Positions 34,408 through 36,749 of a stretch of DNA of 36,749 bases are shown here, in pieces. The notes below the pieces were generated by a model that was not told the DNA's origin, ran no database searches, and saw only the letters and a program-made list of their open reading frames with translations. Position numbers and translations under genes: made by a program. Location of the stretch: contig LSSL01002570.1 in NCBI GenBank assembly GCA_001953115.1, positions 1 through 36,749 on the forward strand, in the 5' to 3' direction. How positions within the stretch are numbered: position 1 is the first letter of the stretch; every line of letters begins with the position of its first letter. The DNA is from Smittium mucronatum. Taxonomy: Eukaryota; Kickxellomycota; Harpellomycetes; Harpellales; Legeriomycetaceae.

Positions 34408-36749
34408 AATATAAGTATTTTTTGCCGGCTAAAAATATGATTGAATCAGGCATAAAAGGGGAAATGAAGAAGAGAGAAGAATAGAAGATAGATATTAAAT
34501 TAGAAAAGTTTAGTTTGAATCTATAACTCTGGACCGACCAACACCGAAGAATAAAAGCAAAGTGTAGATGCAAAGAGAAATTAGTAGCTGGGAGAAACAA
34601 AAGCTATTGAAAAGAAGGGGAACTCTTGAAGAATCTATTTGAGAGGAAGAGCAGAGAAAAATAACCTTTTGATCCTATTTTGAAAAAGACAAAGTAGAAA
34701 TCGACTATCAGTATTTTTGAGGGGGGGGGGAGAAATAAAAGTACATCCACTTGTGAAAGAAGACAGTAAAATGTAGCCTTAATAAAGTACCTAGAAGCTA
34801 AACAAAAAGATGCAAACAGGGAGAAGAAAATAATGTTGAAATAGCAAAGAAAGCGAAAATCTTTGCAGTGATTATTTTTAAACAATAAGAAAATGAATCA
34901 GTAAAGAAAAGCAGCAGAAATATAAGTTGAAAAATAGACTGATTAAAAAATGGACTAATGAAAATGCGATGCCCATCACTGAATCTGAGTATATTTTATC
35001 CTCTGAGTATATTTCTTTTTCCGTCTGGCTGTCTTTCTGGCTGTCAATGAATGTCAAATATCTACAACCGAACGCACTTTTCCTGCAATGGGAAGCCTTG
35101 ATCAAATGCCCTTGAGAATATTGCCCCAAACGGCCTGGGAATAGATGCGTTGAGCTGTTTGGGAATAACTGTGTATCGCCGCCGAATGGCTGTGTCCCCA
35201 CTAAACACCGCCCGCCAATATATCTCTATTACTTACCATTGGTTAGACTCGAAATGACAATAAATAATTTTTCTGCTCTGGCCCAACCATCTAGCTGCAT
35301 GCAGCCAACCCTATTCAAACACACCAATCTACCAATAATTTTTTCTAGAAAAACATCGCGCTTAATTAGTCTGAATAAGATCACCCAGTCATCACCTACA
35401 AACCAATGGAAATCTAATGAGTATAAATAAATGAATGCAAAATATTGCTGAGATTTCTATTTTTATCTCCAAGCATTTGGTATTTGGACACCATTCCCGC
35501 CAATGCGGTTCAAGCGAATCGACATCTATGTATAATATCAACATTGCTCAGACCTATCACGCTTTTTAGTTTCAATATCCACTCCTTTTGAACGCCACCA
35601 ACTACAATCATTCATTTTCAGACCACAGGCACTAAATCAATGCTGCCAACTCTGGTCTTGAAATAGCTAGCAATCTCACACAATCACCCCTATATCGAAT
35701 AAATGCAGAAGATTGTTCCCGATAGCTTTTTTTATCTCGATGGATGTATTTGAGCCAATAGCTATACTGCCTTTTAATTGTATCTCGATTATAAACACCA
35801 TTGATTTTTTTACTATGCATATTATAACTCAAAGAATATGTTTTACATTCTGGTTCTCAAAAGCTAGAGAATTCTGTCCGCCAATTGAATCTGGCTCCGC
35901 TCCAAAATCTCAGAACGCTCAAACATCAGAGACAATATTACACTTGCGAAAATGCGGTCTAATAATAGCCCGCTCATTATTAATCGGATTGATTTCCTAT
36001 CTCGTTTTTTAGAAAGTTCGATAAGCTTAAACTCTTTGCATATTGTGCCATTGACCTTTATATGTTTATCATTACTTTTATTCTGTTTCTGATTTAACCA
36101 TAAGGCCTGTTTTTTCTTTCACAGATCTCTAAAACTTGCTGGTAAATTTTGTCAAAATCTATTCTCTTCGCATAGAGTCTGTTTTCTTTAAATCATATAT
36201 TTCTAGCTAAGATTTACATTCTCTTTATTGTGACCTCTTTTTTCAATCCGACCCATGAATTATCGTGAGCTATTGCTGAATTCTAATATATATAATCACC
36301 CTATTTCCTAAAAAAATTATTTGAAACCTCATACCATCACCAGCCTTGTTACGTTTATTGTCCGTATTCTTTAAATCAATCAATTGATTCTATTTTCAAA
36401 CTTTATATTATTATGGATATGTTCATATGGCTTATCAGCCCCGAGATACTTATATAATCATGAAAACTACAAATTTTCATAATACCCATTGGCTTCCTTA
36501 ACTTTTATTTTTTCTACCCATCCCAAAATGTTCAGATTTTTCTGTGAAATATACAGCTAAGATGCAATAGAAAGTACACCGGGCTAAATATTTGTTTGTT
36601 TTTTATTTAACGAGACCACGCTGGTAAAAAAAATAATCTAAAACATGTTAGTAAATAGAAAAATATGATCTCATTTTCTGACACATCCTTTCCCAGTCTA
36701 TCTACTCGATTTTAATCATATTAATACTTGTATTTTGACGAACATTTCA
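34408..36749. other. Region upstream of the TEA1-like gene, no supported gene
   Basis: About 2.3 kb without a gene I can support. The first part (34408-34900) is purine-rich on the + strand and includes a 10-base G run at 34721-34730. From about 34960 to 35660 the sequence is clearly less AT-rich and has CCAAT motifs (for example near 35215, 35325, 35332, 35401 and 35499), as found in fungal promoters. From 35700 to the end it is pyrimidine-rich on the + strand, with an acceptor-like TTTCTTTCACAG at 36113-36124, which could belong to the leader of a + strand gene starting beyond the window. Open frames of 60-107 codons on both strands have no recognisable similarity. Confidence 0.4.

Noticed and set aside
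34391..35201. Minus-strand open frames of 69, 93 and 107 codons upstream of the kelch gene
   Set aside because: Phe/Leu-rich low-complexity peptides, explained by purine-rich DNA on the + strand; no splice signals link them to the kelch gene.
35505..35525. GCGGTTCAAGCGAATCG, resembling a tRNA T-arm
   Set aside because: No matching acceptor stem, D arm or anticodon arm could be placed around it. No tRNA or rRNA gene was found anywhere in the window.
35239..36012. + strand frames of 63 and 99 codons and a minus frame of 66 codons
   Set aside because: No recognisable domain, and competing frames on both strands. The region looks more like promoter or leader sequence.
1..36749. CRISPR array, bacterial operon or prophage-like system
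   Set aside because: No regularly spaced identical repeats. Genes are intron-containing and eukaryotic.

Overview
This is nuclear DNA of a very AT-rich fungus, most likely from an early-diverging (zygomycete-grade) lineage; the exact group cannot be fixed from the sequence. The three intact genes encode the TORC2 subunit Sin1/Avo1, the peroxisomal AAA ATPase Pex1 and a Tea1/Kel1-type kelch and coiled-coil polarity protein. All are eukaryotic, are split by short GT..AG introns of about 63-122 nt, and use the standard genetic code.

Layout. Positions 1-4550: a repeat-derived start (end of a repeat copy, then a 5'-truncated LINE remnant), a broken ATG15-like autophagic lipase (1745-2999, with coding-like sequence back to about 1030), a second repeat copy and a stray inverted LINE 3' end. 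Positions 4589-10780: two diverged copies, in direct orientation, of an element of about 1.5 kb with terminal inverted repeats. They flank remnants of a Mutator-like (MULE) transposase, and a third, inverted, repeat copy abuts the right one. Positions 10780-20570: an AT-rich desert with no convincing gene but with two more inverted-repeat structures (12123-13347 and 17128-18443). A fourth repeat copy lies at 20698-21092.

Positions 22048-34407 are a compact gene island. SIN1 (+, 2 exons) converges on PEX1 (-, 4 exons), and the TEA1-like gene (-, 4 exons) lies just upstream of PEX1 on the same strand. The exon joins were worked out here from splice sites, reading phase and family similarity; they add N-terminal parts to PEX1 and to the kelch protein that single open frames miss. 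Positions 34408-36749 are visibly less AT-rich and contain several CCAAT motifs, but no gene could be supported; this may be promoter or leader sequence.

The genes do not form an operon-like pathway. They are housekeeping functions: growth signalling at the plasma membrane (TORC2), peroxisomal receptor recycling (Pex1) and cell-end polarity (Tea1/Kel1). They sit beside a transposon-rich, decaying block in which an autophagy lipase copy has been lost. I found no evidence for a novel defence or metabolic system; the most interesting unexplained material is the set of repeat families in the AT-rich block.
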